From Phycisphaerae bacterium (GTDB lineage Bacteria; Planctomycetota; Phycisphaerae; Sedimentisphaerales; SG8-4): 6,205 nucleotides of DNA. This document shows, piece by piece, positions 5,830 to 6,205 of this stretch (positions are counted from its first letter, which is position 1; each line of letters begins with the position of its first letter). The stretch is from contig JAUVYQ010000145.1 in the NCBI GenBank assembly GCA_030603035.1, positions 1 to 6,205 on the forward strand. The letters are read 5' to 3'. The notes under the pieces are model-generated. The model saw only the letters and a program-made list of their open reading frames with translations, did no database searches and was not told the DNA's origin. The position numbers were made by a program, and so were the translations under genes.

Positions 5830-6205
5830 TTAATTCTCAAACAGTTCTTTCGCTAATTCGATTTCCAGCTCTTTGCGTGCCTGAGTTAGTAATACGTCAA
5901 ATGAGACATTATTTTTTATCCTGCCTCGTCTTAAAATAAAGCCGCCTCCGAGATTTTGTTTTTCGTCGGCTAATCTTAGATTACCTTTGTATCCGGGACC
6001 CAGCTTGCGATTCAGATGCTTGATAAAATTTTGGTCGATTCGTTTTTCTTCATTGTCGATGATAACCTCTTCGTCGCCGGTTTCGACCGCTTCGAGCATC
6101 AGTTTGGTCATAAATTTGCAATATTCCTCGTCCGGCAAATTCCGGAGCTGTTGTCGCGCTTGCGCAAAGACTTCATCGAGTATTTTTCTTTTCTCGCCTA
6201 AAAAC
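5830..6205 (-). CDS. atpE: V/A-type ATPase subunit E (partial, 5' end off the right edge)
   Basis: Subunit E forms the peripheral stalk (with G/H) that holds the A3B3 head still against the membrane I subunit. The frame is open from the right edge to a TAA at 5832-5830, giving 124 visible residues of a family usually about 190-210 long, so the N-terminal coiled-coil half is missing. The visible part is the globular C-terminal domain: EKRKILDEVFAQARQQL, then LPDEEYCKFMTKLMLEAV, then the highly characteristic LGGGFILRRGRIKNNVSFDV, ending LLTQARKELEIELAKELFEN. No start codon in the window should be taken as the true start: a TTG at 6138 lies inside the conserved domain and residues upstream of it are also E-like. 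C follows 7 bases later. Confidence 0.96.
   Translation of the reverse strand, partial: FLGEKRKILDEVFAQARQQLRNLPDEEYCKFMTKLMLEAVETGDEEVIIDNEEKRIDQNFIKHLNRKLGPGYKGNLRLADEKQNLGGGFILRRGRIKNNVSFDVLLTQARKELEIELAKELFEN

Noticed and set aside
5823..5840. TTG start for subunit C at 5840 overlapping the E gene
   Set aside because: A normal ATG six codons later lies 7 bases after the E stop and gives a family-typical length. Evidence on ribosome binding is weak for both, so this is only a preference.
5830..6138. Subunit E starting at the TTG at 6138 as a complete 102-residue gene
   Set aside because: The frame stays open to the window edge and residues upstream of the TTG (EKRKILDEVFAQARQQL) match the E family, so the gene is simply cut by the edge.

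Overview
The window is a stretch of one long minus-strand gene cluster encoding a bacterial V/A-type (vacuolar/archaeal-type) rotary ATPase. In transcription order, from right to left, it holds subunit E (5' end off the right edge), subunit C, an unexpected exported kelch/ankyrin lipoprotein, subunit F, catalytic subunit A, and subunit B (3' end off the left edge). I see no plus-strand gene that I believe, and no RNA gene, CRISPR array or transposase.

The order E-C-F-A-B matches the archaeal and Thermus-type A/V-ATPase operons (I-K-E-C-F-A-B-D), not the Chlamydia-type E-x-A-B-D-I-K order. Subunits I and K are therefore expected beyond the right edge and D beyond the left edge. E, C, F, A and B form the cytoplasmic V1 head and stalks. 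A and B make the nucleotide-binding hexamer, E is the peripheral stalk, C is the socket joining the central stalk to the membrane ring, and F is part of the central stalk.

Two things are out of the ordinary. First, between C and F sits a gene for a lipoprotein with a six-repeat kelch propeller flanked on both sides by ankyrin-like sequence, as if a propeller had been placed inside an ankyrin protein. Its export signal puts it on the opposite side of the membrane from the V1 head, so it is unlikely to be a V1 subunit. Second, each of the three gaps downstream of it (lipoprotein-F, F-A, A-B; 136, 143 and 169 bases) carries a different small repeat: a composite inverted repeat built from 9- and 10-bp tandem units, an A-rich tandem array of TCAAA-like words, and a GC-rich palindrome. 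The two upstream gaps (E-C 7 bases, C-lipoprotein 59 bases) have no such repeat.

Organism: a bacterium, probably Gram-negative, of moderate GC, with ankyrin/kelch lipoproteins and repeat-laden intergenic DNA. This fits Planctomycetota (for example Phycisphaerae-like lineages) or a relative, but that is inference from style only and could be wrong.
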